A DNA stretch of 64,000 nt from RBG-16-66-20 sp038040245. Lineage in GTDB: Bacteria > Pseudomonadota > Gammaproteobacteria > Burkholderiales > SG8-39. The notes under the pieces are model-generated. The model saw only the letters and a list, made by a program, of their open reading frames with translations, did not search any database and was not told where the DNA came from. Made by a program: the position numbers and the translations under genes. Shown here piece after piece: positions 16,113 to 24,764 of this stretch (the stretch's first letter is position 1; each line of letters begins with the position of its first letter). The stretch lies in assembly GCA_038040245.1 (NCBI GenBank), contig JBBPIU010000002.1, forward strand, positions 1 to 64,000, given 5' to 3'.

Positions 16113-16298
16113 TTACTTCTTGGCGCCGCCCGCGCTCTCGTCCTCGCCGGCTTCCTTCGGATAGGGCAGCGGCTTGTACGCCTCGGGCTTGGGCGGCTTT
16201 ACCCCGGCCGGCGGGTTGTCGCGCAGGTAAAGCGGCCCCTTCTGGCCGCAGCCGGCGGCAAGCAGAAGAAGCAGCACGGCGAGAATGGCGGGACGCAT
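16113..16298 (-). CDS. lptM: LPS translocon maturation chaperone LptM (YifL-type lipoprotein)
   Basis: A 61-residue lipoprotein: MRPAILAVLLLLLAAGCGQK with lipobox LAAGC, followed by GPLYLRDNP, the conserved motif of the YifL/LptM family. LptM assists disulfide maturation of the LptDE translocon. ATG 16298 is preferred; a GTG codon directly before it is the only alternative. It precedes lysA as in many Gammaproteobacteria and Betaproteobacteria. Confidence 0.85.
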   Translation of the reverse strand: MRPAILAVLLLLLAAGCGQKGPLYLRDNPPAGVKPPKPEAYKPLPYPKEAGEDESAGGAKK

Positions 16299-16359
16299 CA
16301 CGGCAATGAAACGGCGGCTAAAATGACGATGTTAGCAGGATCGTCCGGGAATCCTAACC

Positions 16360-16604
16360 ATCACCGAAAGCGAATTCGAAGCTCTTGCAGGCGCCGCGCT
16401 GGCGGCGCTGGAAAGCGCTTTTGAAGCCGGCGTGCCGGATGCCGATGTGCAGGCCAAAGGCACGGGTTTGCTGGAGATCGAATTCGAGGACGGCTCAAAA
16501 ATGGTGATCAACCGGCACGGCGCGACGGGACCGGGCTGTTTGCCGCAGTCTCGAAACTTGCCTCGCAGCAGGGCGGAACGCCGGTCGTGCTGAGCGCGCG
16601 CTAG
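16360..16604 (+). pseudogene. cyaY: Broken frataxin homologue cyaY
   Basis: CyaY binds iron and modulates Fe-S cluster assembly. The 5' part encodes TESEFEALAGAALAALESAF and later EIEFEDGSKMVINR, a clear CyaY N-terminal half. The codon where the start should be is ATC (16360-16362), with no ATG, GTG or TTG between it and an in-frame TAG at 16333. After about 16515 the frame stops matching; the C-terminal strand (RDGTGLFAAVSKLASQQGG, ending LSAR) resumes in another frame from about 16521. Some 26-28 codons of the middle, including the usual ELWVAA..GGFHFRW core, are missing. The locus sits where cyaY is expected, between lptM and mrcA. Real loss or an assembly/sequencing error are the alternatives. 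Confidence 0.82.
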
Positions 16605-19000
16605 AAGGAGCGCCGTTCCGGCGGCCAGGACGGCCGTTCCGGCTGCTCCTGCGGCACCACGGGCGCGGACGGGGCCGGCGGCGATGCGTCCTCCCTGGCG
16701 GGGGCGAACTCGCGGTAGAAAAATTCCGAAGAACCCCTCGTCGCCGGGGGCGCTGACGGATCGGCATCGGACCTGACCGAAACGATCCCCTCGGGGACGG
16801 TGCGCTGCGCCTCGGGCACGCCTTTCAGGGCCTTGCCCATGTAATCGATCCAGATCGGCAATGCGATGCGGCCCCCGGTCTGGCTCTTGCCCAAGGTCTT
16901 GGGCTGATCGAATCCCATCCAGGCGACGCCGACCAGCCTGGGCTGGTAGCCGCAGAACCAGCCATCGACGAAATCATTGGTGGTTCCGGTCTTGCCCGCG
17001 AGGTCGCGCCGCCCCAGCTTGGCGACCCTGGCCGCGGTGCCGTAGCGAGTCACGTCCTGCAACATCGAGTCCATGAGGAAGGCATTGCGCGCGTCGATCA
17101 CGCGCAGCGATTCCTCGCCCGCCTGCTGCGGATTGGCGGTGCCGAGCTGGTTGCCGCGATCGTCGACGATCTTCTGGATGAAGTAGGGCTGAACCAGGTA
17201 GCCGCCGTTGGCGAATACCGCGAAAGCGCGCGCCATTTGCAACGGCGTCACCGAACCGGCGCCGAGCGCCATGGTGAGGTAGGGTGGATGCTTGTCGGCA
17301 TCGAAGCCGAACCGGGTGACGTAGTCCTGCGCGTATTTCGGGTCGATGCTCTGCAGGATCCGGATCGACACCATGTTTTTCGATTTCGCGAGCGCGGTGC
17401 GCAGCCGCATCGGGCCCTCGAACTTGCCGTCGTAGTTTTTGGGTTCCCAGCGTTGGCCGCCGGTGACTCCGGCCTCGACCACGATCGGCTCGTCCGCGAT
17501 CACGGTGGCGGGCGTGAATCCCTTTTCCAGGGACGCGGAATAGATGAACGGCTTGAACGACGAGCCCGGCTGGCGCCAAGCCTGGGTGATGTGGTTGAAC
17601 TTGTTGCGGTTGAAATCGAAGCCGCCGACCAGCGCGCGGACCGCGCCGTCGGCCGGATCGAGCGAGATGAACGCCGCTTCCGCCTCGGGCAGCTGCGCGA
17701 TCTGCCAGTTCTTTTTCTCGTCCCGCTGCACCCGGATGACCGCGCCGCGCCGTAGCCGCCGCTGTTGCGCCGCCTTCTCCTCCAGCGTGCGTGCGGCGAA
17801 TTTCAGGCCTTCGCCGGAAACGGCGATCGTTTCGCCGCTTTTCAGCACCGCCTTTACTTCCTTGGGGCTCGCCGCGAGCACCAGCGCCACCTTCAGGTCG
17901 TCCACGTCAGGGTGGTCGGCGAGCGCTTCTTCGTAGTCGTCCTCGGCGGCATTGGCGGCCAGTTCGACGAAAGCTTCCGGACCGCGATAGCCCTGGCTTC
18001 GGTCGTAGCTGAGCAAGCCGCGCCGGACCGCCTCGTAAGCGGCCTCCTGATCGGCCTTGCGGATCGTGGTGTAGACCCGGAATCCCTTGGTGTAGGCGTC
18101 CTCAGGGTACTGCTCGTAGACCGCCTGGCGTACCATCTCGGCCAGATATTCTCCATGGACGCCCGCGAAGTCGTCCATTTCACGCCGGACGTGGAGGGGG
18201 GCCTTGGTTGCCTCTGCCTGCTGCTGTTCGGTGATGTGCCCCAATTCCTTCATGCGCCGCAATACATACTGCTGACGTTGCTGCGCACGTTGCGGATTAG
18301 CAACAGGGTTGTAGGCGGACGGCGCCTTCGGCAGCCCCGCCAGAATCGCCGCCTCGGCCAGTGTCAGCTTGTCCAGGGATTTGCCAAAATAGATCTGCGA
18401 GGCGGCGGCGAAGCCGTAGGCGCGCTGGCCCAGGTAGATCTGGTTGATGTAGAGCTCGAGGATCTGGTCTTTCTCGAGGTTGCTCTCGATCTTAAAAGCT
18501 AGCAACGCCTCGTAGAGCTTGCGCGTGAGCGTCTTCTCGGAGGACAGGAAAAAGTTGCGCGCCACCTGCATCGTGATCGTGCTTGCGCCCTGCAGGCGCC
18601 CGCCCTGGGTGAGGTTGGCGTAGGCCGCGCGAGCAACGCCGAGGTAGTCGATCCCGGTGTGCTGGTAGAAGCGTTCGTCCTCGGCAGCGAGGATCGCGTG
18701 CTTGAGCTGCTCCGGGACCTCCTTGATCGAAATCAGCGAGCGGCGTTCCTCGCCGAATTCGCCGATCAGTGCGCCCTCCGCGGTGTAGACGCGCAGCGGA
18801 ATTTTGGGCTGATAATCGGTAAGTACTTCAAGCGAAGGCAGATTCGGGTAGGCGAGTGCGATGACCAGACCCGCCAGGAACGCACCGGCTGCCGCCAAGC
18901 CCCCGAAAAGGACCAGCGGGAACACTAAAAAACGAAGCCAAATCAAGGGGGTTACGCCAGCTCTAGGGCGTTGTTGCGCGCGGCCGAGGACACGGCGCAT
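16601..19000 (-). CDS. mrcA: Penicillin-binding protein 1A
   Basis: This 799-residue bifunctional enzyme polymerises and cross-links peptidoglycan at the inner membrane. After one transmembrane helix (about 18-45) comes the glycosyltransferase domain with catalytic glutamate in AAEDERFYQHTGID, then an OB-like insertion, then the transpeptidase domain with SxxK (GSSFKPFIYS), SxN (SKNMVS) and KTG (AGKTGTTND). The C-terminus is proline-rich. The start at 19000 is the first in-frame ATG. Its TAG stop shares the tetranucleotide CTAG with the stop of the cyaY remnant. Divergent from pilM, the standard betaproteobacterial/gammaproteobacterial order. Confidence 0.95.
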   Translation of the reverse strand: MRRVLGRAQQRPRAGVTPLIWLRFLVFPLVLFGGLAAAGAFLAGLVIALAYPNLPSLEVLTDYQPKIPLRVYTAEGALIGEFGEERRSLISIKEVPEQLKHAILAAEDERFYQHTGIDYLGVARAAYANLTQGGRLQGASTITMQVARNFFLSSEKTLTRKLYEALLAFKIESNLEKDQILELYINQIYLGQRAYGFAAASQIYFGKSLDKLTLAEAAILAGLPKAPSAYNPVANPQRAQQRQQYVLRRMKELGHITEQQQAEATKAPLHVRREMDDFAGVHGEYLAEMVRQAVYEQYPEDAYTKGFRVYTTIRKADQEAAYEAVRRGLLSYDRSQGYRGPEAFVELAANAAEDDYEEALADHPDVDDLKVALVLAASPKEVKAVLKSGETIAVSGEGLKFAARTLEEKAAQQRRLRRGAVIRVQRDEKKNWQIAQLPEAEAAFISLDPADGAVRALVGGFDFNRNKFNHITQAWRQPGSSFKPFIYSASLEKGFTPATVIADEPIVVEAGVTGGQRWEPKNYDGKFEGPMRLRTALAKSKNMVSIRILQSIDPKYAQDYVTRFGFDADKHPPYLTMALGAGSVTPLQMARAFAVFANGGYLVQPYFIQKIVDDRGNQLGTANPQQAGEESLRVIDARNAFLMDSMLQDVTRYGTAARVAKLGRRDLAGKTGTTNDFVDGWFCGYQPRLVGVAWMGFDQPKTLGKSQTGGRIALPIWIDYMGKALKGVPEAQRTVPEGIVSVRSDADPSAPPATRGSSEFFYREFAPAREDASPPAPSAPVVPQEQPERPSWPPERRSF

Positions 19001-19115
19001 TATAGACTTTCCCTTTCGTGGAAGATTTACTAGACACTAGGGATAGTTGTTGCTAGCATCTCACGCAAATTCTACGTATCGCGCCTAACAGGCCGATGCG
19101 CAAAGGGAAAAAGGG

Positions 19116-20192
19116 ATGAACCTCGACTTCTTCAAGCCTAAGGCGCCGCCGTTGTTCGGGCTGGACATCAGTTCGTCCTCGGTGAAGATGCTCGAGATCG
19201 TCGAAGCCGGCAAGGGCGCCTATCGGGTCGAGCGCTATGTCATTGAGGCGCTGCCCAAGGATGCGGTCGTTGACGGCAATATCAACATCCTCGAGGCGGT
19301 CGCGGACGCGGTCGCGCGCGGCTACAAGCGGCTTGCCACGCGCACCAAGCACGTCGCCATGGCCGTGCCCTCGGGCGCCGTTATTACCAAGAAAATCCTC
19401 GTGCAGGCAGGCCTGCGCGAGGACGAGCTCGAACTGCAGGTCCAGAGCGAGGCCAATCAGTACATCCCGTTCGCGCTCGAAGAGGTCAATCTGGATTTCC
19501 AGGTCGTCGGACCTGCGCCCGCGAACCCCGAAGAGCAGGAAGTTCTCATCGCCGCCACGCGCAAGGAGAAGATCTCCGATCGCGTCGCGGTAGCGGAAAA
19601 CGTAGGACTCACGCCGCTGGTGATGGATGTCGAGTCGTTTGCGCAGATGTCCGCGCTGGGACTGGTCATCAATCAGCTGCCCGGCGGCGGCAAGGAACAG
19701 AACGTCGCCATCGTCGACGTCGGCGCGAATGTGATGCAGATCACCGTGGTGCGCGACGAGCAGTCGGTGTATACGCGCGAGCAGGCATTCGGCGGCAACC
19801 AGCTTACCTCGGACATCGTCGCGCGCTACGGCATGAGCCCGGAGGAGGCGGAGAGCGCGAAGCGCTCCGGCGGCCTGCCTGATGATTTCGAGGCCGAGGT
19901 GTTGCGGCCGTTCATGGAAAATCTTTCGCAGGAAGTGCAGAGGGCGCTGCAGTTCTTCTTCACCTCGACTTCCTACAACACGGTCGACCACATCCTGCTG
20001 GCGGGCGGCTCGGCCGTGATCCCCGGCCTGGAGGAGGTTGTTCACACGCGCACCCAGGTTCCGACGTTGGTCGCGAACCCCTTCGGTGCGATGCAGACTT
20101 CGCCGCGGATACAGCTCAAGCGCCTGATGCAGGACGCGCCCTCGCTGATCGTGGCCTGCGGCCTGGCGATGCGGAGGTTCGACCCGGTATGA
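19116..20192 (+). CDS. pilM: Type IV pilus assembly protein PilM
   Basis: A 358-residue cytoplasmic actin-like ATPase that forms the inner ring of the pilus alignment complex and binds the PilN N-terminus. It starts MNLDFFKPKAPPLFGLDISS; the phosphate loops (GLDISSSSVKMLEI and IVDVGANVMQITVV) and adenosine motif (LLAGGSAVIPGLEE) are present. AAAGGGAAAAAGGG precedes the ATG. A possible promoter (TTGCTA at 19050, 17-bp spacer, TACGTA at 19073) lies upstream but is weak. pilN overlaps its stop by four bases. Confidence 0.94.
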   Translation: MNLDFFKPKAPPLFGLDISSSSVKMLEIVEAGKGAYRVERYVIEALPKDAVVDGNINILEAVADAVARGYKRLATRTKHVAMAVPSGAVITKKILVQAGLREDELELQVQSEANQYIPFALEEVNLDFQVVGPAPANPEEQEVLIAATRKEKISDRVAVAENVGLTPLVMDVESFAQMSALGLVINQLPGGGKEQNVAIVDVGANVMQITVVRDEQSVYTREQAFGGNQLTSDIVARYGMSPEEAESAKRSGGLPDDFEAEVLRPFMENLSQEVQRALQFFFTSTSYNTVDHILLAGGSAVIPGLEEVVHTRTQVPTLVANPFGAMQTSPRIQLKRLMQDAPSLIVACGLAMRRFDPV

Positions 20193-20797
20193 GCGGCAAG
20201 ATCAACCTACTGCCGCACCGCGAGGAGCGGCGCAAGCGCGCACGCACGCATTTCGCCGTCCTTGGCGGGATGACAGCGGCGCTCGGCCTGGCGGTGGTGG
20301 CGGCCGTGTGGTTCGTCAACCTGGGGCGCATCGGCATCCAGGACGAGCGCAACAAGTTCATGAAATCGGAGATCGCCAAGCTGGACAAGGAGATCGACGA
20401 GATCAAGGAAGTGAAGGACAAGATCGCCGCGCTGCTTGCCCGTAAGCAGGTGATCGAGACCCTGCAGGCCGATCGCGTGCAGACCGTGTACCTGCTCGAC
20501 GAGCTCGTGCGGCAGATGCCGGAGGGCGTGTTCCTCAAGTCCGTCAAGCAAAAGGGCCCCGGCATCGCACTGGTCGGCTACGCGCAGTCGAATGCGCGCG
20601 TCTCGACGCTGATGCGCAACATCGAGTCCTCGCCCTGGCTGACCAATCCGATTCTGGTCGAAATCAAGGCGGCAAACCTCGGCAAGATGCGCATTTCCGA
20701 ATTCAACCTGAAGCTCGCCCTCAAGCGCCCCACGGCCGTCGATTCGAAGGTCGGCGCCAAGGACGCGGTCAAGGCTGCGCCGGCGAAAAAGGGATAA
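20189..20797 (+). CDS. pilN: Type IV pilus assembly protein PilN
   Basis: A 202-residue bitopic inner-membrane protein. The conserved cytoplasmic tail KINLLPHREERRKRAR binds PilM; one transmembrane helix (about residues 25-45) is followed by a coiled coil (about 50-85) and a ferredoxin-like periplasmic domain. It dimerises with PilO. ATGA overlap with pilM; three bases separate it from pilO. The KAAPAKKG end is lysine- and alanine-rich. Confidence 0.93.
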   Translation: MSGKINLLPHREERRKRARTHFAVLGGMTAALGLAVVAAVWFVNLGRIGIQDERNKFMKSEIAKLDKEIDEIKEVKDKIAALLARKQVIETLQADRVQTVYLLDELVRQMPEGVFLKSVKQKGPGIALVGYAQSNARVSTLMRNIESSPWLTNPILVEIKAANLGKMRISEFNLKLALKRPTAVDSKVGAKDAVKAAPAKKG

Positions 20798-20800
20798 GCC

Positions 20801-21481
20801 ATGGCGATCAATTTCAATCAGATCGCTGACGACTTCAAGCACACCAACTGGAAGGATCCCGGCACCTGGACGTTCGCGCCGAAAATCCTGGTGCTGGTCG
20901 CCGTTCTGGTGCTGATTCCGGTCGGGGGCTACTTCCTCGTCTGGGACCCGCAGTACGAAGAGCTGAGCAAGGGCCTCGCGCAGGAAGAGACGCTGAAGAA
21001 GGACTACCTCGCGAAAAAGACCCAGGCCATCAATCTGGACCTGCACAAGCAGCAGCTGCGGGAGATCGACACGCAGTTCGGCGCGCTGCTCAAGCAACTG
21101 CCGAACAAGTCGCAGATGGACGCGTTGCTGGTGGATATCAACCAGTCCGGCCTGTCGCGCGGCCTGCAGTTTGATTTGTTCAAGCCGGCGCCCACAGAGG
21201 CGGCGCGGGAGTTCTATTCCGAGCTGCCGATCCAGGTGAAGGTAGTCGGCACTTACCACGACATGGGCGCGTTTGCCGCCGACGTGGGCCAACTGCCTCG
21301 CATCGTGACGCTGAACGACGTCTCGATCGAAGCGGGCAAGGACGGCAATCTGACGATGGATGTGACGGCACGAACTTTCCGCTACCTCGATGAGGAGGAA
21401 GTCTCGGCGCAGCGCAAAGCGGCGGCGGGCGCGAAGAAGGGACCGCCGAAGGCGGCCGCCCCCGCAAAGGGGGGGCATTGA
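20801..21481 (+). CDS. pilO: Type IV pilus assembly protein PilO
   Basis: The 226-residue partner of PilN: short cytoplasmic segment, transmembrane helix near residues 29-48 (ILVLVAVLVLIPVGGYFLV), coiled coil (about 50-90), periplasmic domain with the typical YSELPIQVKVVGTYHDMGAF strand. The C-terminal tail is rich in lysine, proline and alanine and longer than usual. Part of the pilMNOPQ operon that links the motor to the secretin. Confidence 0.93.
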   Translation: MAINFNQIADDFKHTNWKDPGTWTFAPKILVLVAVLVLIPVGGYFLVWDPQYEELSKGLAQEETLKKDYLAKKTQAINLDLHKQQLREIDTQFGALLKQLPNKSQMDALLVDINQSGLSRGLQFDLFKPAPTEAAREFYSELPIQVKVVGTYHDMGAFAADVGQLPRIVTLNDVSIEAGKDGNLTMDVTARTFRYLDEEEVSAQRKAAAGAKKGPPKAAAPAKGGH

Positions 21482-21482
21482 A

Positions 21483-22043
21483 ATGACAAAGGTCACCGCA
21501 AACCGGATGGCTGTTGGTGCGAGGACCGCCCTCGCCGTGGCGGGGATCGCGCTGCTCGCGTCCTGCGGCGGCGAAGAGCAGAGCGAGCTCCGGCAGGAGC
21601 TCGCTGCGATGACCAAGGATCTGCGCGGCAGGGTCGATCCGTTGCCGCAGGTGAAGTCCTACGAGCCTGTGCCCTACAAGGGCGAGAGCATGCTCGATCC
21701 GTTCGTTCCCGGCCGGATCGTGGTGGCGCAGGCGTCCACCGGCGGCGGCGGCGGGGGCGGCATGCAGCCCGACCTGAACCGTCCCAAGGAACCGCTGGAG
21801 GCATTTCCGCTCGAGTCGATAAAGATGGTGGGCACGCTTAGCCAGAACAAGAACATGTTTGCGCTGGTCAGGGCCGGCGCCAACCTGTTCCGCGTGAAAA
21901 AGGGCAATTACATGGGCCAGAACTTCGGCGTGATCATGGGTATCGAAGAGGCTCAGATCAGCCTCAAGGAAGTGGTCCAGGACAGCGGCGGGGATTGGGT
22001 GGAGCGCAGCATTTCGCTGCAAATGCAGGAGGCCAAGAAATGA
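21483..22043 (+). CDS. pilP: Type IV pilus assembly lipoprotein PilP
   Basis: A 186-residue inner-membrane lipoprotein that joins PilNO to the PilQ secretin. The lipobox is LLASC, with Cys28 lipidated. A disordered linker with seven consecutive glycines (about residues 81-94) precedes the HR-domain beta-sandwich (LESIKMVGTLSQNKNMFALV, VKKGNYMGQNFG). I chose ATG 21483, one base after the pilO stop; earlier in-frame starts lie inside pilO. Its stop overlaps pilQ by four bases. Confidence 0.92.
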   Translation: MTKVTANRMAVGARTALAVAGIALLASCGGEEQSELRQELAAMTKDLRGRVDPLPQVKSYEPVPYKGESMLDPFVPGRIVVAQASTGGGGGGGMQPDLNRPKEPLEAFPLESIKMVGTLSQNKNMFALVRAGANLFRVKKGNYMGQNFGVIMGIEEAQISLKEVVQDSGGDWVERSISLQMQEAKK

Positions 22044-24157
22044 ACATGTTCAAACGATTGCAAAAACTGTGCGTCATGCTTGCTGCTGGGCTCGCCTGGA
22101 CAGGGGCCGTGTTCGCCCAGGCAAACAGCATCGAGTCCTTCGACGTGGCCCAGCAAGGAGGCAATATCGTGGTGCGGATCACCACCAGGGAGCCCCTCGG
22201 GAGCGCGCCTCCCAGCTTCACGGTCGCCAATCCGGCGCGGATCGTGTTCGATTTCGCGGGCACCAGCAATGCGCTCGGCCGCAATTCTCAGGAGGTTGGC
22301 CAGGGCGAGTTGCGCAGCATGAACCTGGTGCAGGGTTCCGACCGCACGCGCCTGGTGCTCAATCTGCGCCGCTCGGTGGCCCACGAGGTCGCGCTCGACG
22401 GCAGGAACATCATCGTGACCTTGTCTTCCGCCGCCACCGCGCCCACGGGCGCCGGCGCCGGCCAGGTTACGAGTTTTGCAGAGGGCAGGGCCGATACCAG
22501 GCACGCGATCCGCGAAGTGGACTTTCGCCGCGGCAATGCGGGCGAGGGCCGGATACTGGTCGACCTTACGGACTCCTCCACCGGCATCGATATCCGGCAG
22601 CAGGGCCAGAACATCGTGATCGAGTTCCTGAAGACCTCGCTGCCCGAGAACCTGCGGCGAAGGCTGGACGTGGTGGACTTTGCCACCCCGGTGCAGACTG
22701 TAAGCGCGTTCCAGCAGGGCGAGAACGTGCGCATGGTGATCGAGGCCAAGGGGCAATGGGAACACAACGCCTATCAGTCCGACACCCAGTTCGTCATCGA
22801 GGTGAAGGCAGCGGTGCAGGATCCGGCGAAGCTCGCGCAGCGCGGTCGCTATTCCGGCGAAAAGCTGTCGCTCAACTTCCAGAACGTCGAAGTGCGCGCG
22901 GTGCTGAACGTCATCGCCGACTTCACCGACCTGAACATCATCACCAGCGACACGGTCGGCGGCAATATCACACTGCGGCTGAAAGACGTGCCCTGGGATC
23001 AGGCCCTCGACATCATCCTGCAGACGCGCGGCCTGGACCTGCGCAGGTCCGGCAACGTGATCTGGATTGCGCCGCGGGATGAACTCGCGACGCGCGAGAA
23101 GCTTGCGCTCGAATCCCAGTCGCAGATTAGCGAGCTGGAGCAGACCCGCACCGAAGCTTTCCAGATGAACTATCAGAAGGCGGCCGATGTGCAGAAGCTG
23201 CTTTCCGATCCGGCCCAGCGGATGCTCTCCAAGCGCGGCAGCGCCGTCGTCGACGCGCGCACCAACACTCTGTTCGTGCAGGACACGCCGAGCCGCCTCG
23301 AGGAGGTGCGCAAGCTCATCGCGCGCATCGACGTGCCGGTACGCCAGGTCATGATCGAGGCGCGCATCGTGGAGGCCTCCGAGCTGTTCAACCGTAACCT
23401 AGGCGCCAAGCTCGGCTTCAATACGGTCGGCTTGGCCAACGGCAGCCGCCTGCCGGGGCAGGTGCCTGGCGGGAACACGCGCTACGCGTTCGGCAGCACG
23501 ATCGGCAACACCGACGCAGGTTCCGTGGGCGGCGTCCAGGGTGGCGGGGCGACCGACGGCCTGAGCGTCAATCTGCCGGCCGCAGGTCTCAGCGCGTTCA
23601 ACGCCGGCACCTTCTCCTTCATCCTGTTCAATGCTGGGCTGACCAAGTTCCTGAATCTGGAAATCTCGGCGCTCGAGGCCGACGGCAAGGGCAAGACCAT
23701 TTCCAGCCCGCGGGTGCTGACGGCGGACCAGGTCGAGGCGGTGATCGAGCAGGGCACGGAGATTCCATACCAGCAGGCGACGTCATCGGGTGCGACCAGC
23801 GTGTCCTTCCGCAAGGCAAACCTCTCGCTCAAGGTGAAGCCGCAGATCACGCCGGACGGCAACATCATCATGACGCTCGACGTGAACAAGGACGAGCCCG
23901 GCGCGACCACGCCGGCCGGCATCGCGATCAGTACCAAGCACGTCAAGACCGAGGTGCTGGTGGAAAACGGCGGCACGGTCGTCATCGGCGGCATCTACGA
24001 CCAGCGCGACCGCAACGACGTCACGCGCGTGCCGTTCTTCGGCGACCTGCCGTATATCGGGTTCCTGTTCAAAAACACGGTCAACACCTCGAGCAAGACC
24101 GAATTGCTGGTGTTCATCACGCCCCGGATCGTGAACGAGCGCCTGACCGTCCGCTGA
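22040..24157 (+). CDS. pilQ: Type IV pilus secretin PilQ
   Basis: A 705-residue outer-membrane secretin through which the pilus leaves the cell. Signal peptide MNMFKRLQKLCVMLAAGLAW to the AFA-type site near residue 30, two AMIN domains (about 32-240, peptidoglycan binding), an STN/N0 domain (LSLNFQNVEVRAVLNVIADF), secretin N1 (YQKAADVQKLL) and the secretin core with VENGGTVVIGGIYDQ and the final FITPRIV. The start 22040 overlaps pilP; it opens the signal peptide. A strong terminator follows. Confidence 0.95.
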   Translation: MNMFKRLQKLCVMLAAGLAWTGAVFAQANSIESFDVAQQGGNIVVRITTREPLGSAPPSFTVANPARIVFDFAGTSNALGRNSQEVGQGELRSMNLVQGSDRTRLVLNLRRSVAHEVALDGRNIIVTLSSAATAPTGAGAGQVTSFAEGRADTRHAIREVDFRRGNAGEGRILVDLTDSSTGIDIRQQGQNIVIEFLKTSLPENLRRRLDVVDFATPVQTVSAFQQGENVRMVIEAKGQWEHNAYQSDTQFVIEVKAAVQDPAKLAQRGRYSGEKLSLNFQNVEVRAVLNVIADFTDLNIITSDTVGGNITLRLKDVPWDQALDIILQTRGLDLRRSGNVIWIAPRDELATREKLALESQSQISELEQTRTEAFQMNYQKAADVQKLLSDPAQRMLSKRGSAVVDARTNTLFVQDTPSRLEEVRKLIARIDVPVRQVMIEARIVEASELFNRNLGAKLGFNTVGLANGSRLPGQVPGGNTRYAFGSTIGNTDAGSVGGVQGGGATDGLSVNLPAAGLSAFNAGTFSFILFNAGLTKFLNLEISALEADGKGKTISSPRVLTADQVEAVIEQGTEIPYQQATSSGATSVSFRKANLSLKVKPQITPDGNIIMTLDVNKDEPGATTPAGIAISTKHVKTEVLVENGGTVVIGGIYDQRDRNDVTRVPFFGDLPYIGFLFKNTVNTSSKTELLVFITPRIVNERLTVR

Positions 24158-24179
24158 CGCAACTTCCCAGCACAATCGA

Positions 24180-24209
24180 ACGGCCGGGTCCTCCCGGCCG
24201 TTTCTTTTT
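24180..24209 (+). terminator. Rho-independent terminator after pilQ
   Basis: ACGGCCGGG (24180-24188) pairs with CCCGGCCGT (24193-24201) around a TCCT loop and is followed by TTTCTTTTT. It closes the pil operon, leaving aroK to a promoter of its own or to read-through. Confidence 0.85.
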
Positions 24210-24230
24210 CCACCTGCGTAGAATGACGCC

Positions 24231-24764
24231 GTGAAACCCGAGGGCAGTCTCATCCTTGTCGGCATGATGGGCGCGGGCAAGACCACCGTGGGCCGGCTGC
24301 TCGCGCGGCGCCTGAAGCGCAGCTTTTACGACTCCGACGAGGAGATCGAGCGCCGCTGCGGCGTGCGCATCCCCGTGATCTTCGACATCGAGGGCGAAGC
24401 GGGTTTCCGGGCGCGGGAGACGCAGGTGATTGCGGAACTCTGCGCGCTGGACAACGCAGTACTTGCCACCGGCGGCGGCGCGGTGCTTGCCGAGGAGAAT
24501 CGCCGAATTATCGCCGCCCGCGGCATCGTCGTTTACCTACATGCGCGTCCGCCGCACCTCTGGCAGCGCGTGCGGCACGACCGCAACCGACCGCTGCTTG
24601 CAACCGCGGATCCCCAGAAGAAAGTGGAGGCGCTCTACGCCGAGCGCGACCCCCTTTACCGCGAGGTTGCCGACCTGGTGGTCGATACCGGCAAGCAGAG
24701 CGTGCAGACGCTGGCGAAGGACCTCCTCACACGCCTGGAGGGCAGATGCAGCCTCTCAGCGTAA
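24231..24764 (+). CDS. aroK: Shikimate kinase
   Basis: AroK phosphorylates shikimate at the 3-hydroxyl with ATP in the aromatic amino acid pathway. The 177-residue protein has the Walker A loop GMMGAGKTT at 9-17, the shikimate-binding DSDEEIERRCG and GGGAV motifs, and the lid arginine region RVRHDRNRPLL. GTG 24231 is the start, since an ATG seven bases upstream is out of frame and stops at once. It overlaps aroB by 19 bases, a tight translational coupling. Confidence 0.94.
   Translation: MKPEGSLILVGMMGAGKTTVGRLLARRLKRSFYDSDEEIERRCGVRIPVIFDIEGEAGFRARETQVIAELCALDNAVLATGGGAVLAEENRRIIAARGIVVYLHARPPHLWQRVRHDRNRPLLATADPQKKVEALYAERDPLYREVADLVVDTGKQSVQTLAKDLLTRLEGRCSLSA

Noticed and set aside
15150..16424. 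424-codon plus-strand open frame
   Set aside because: Antisense to lysA and lptM; shadow frame.
21739..21765. GGC repeat in pilP
   Set aside because: Encodes a glycine-rich linker of PilP; not a regulatory or phase-variation repeat that I can support.
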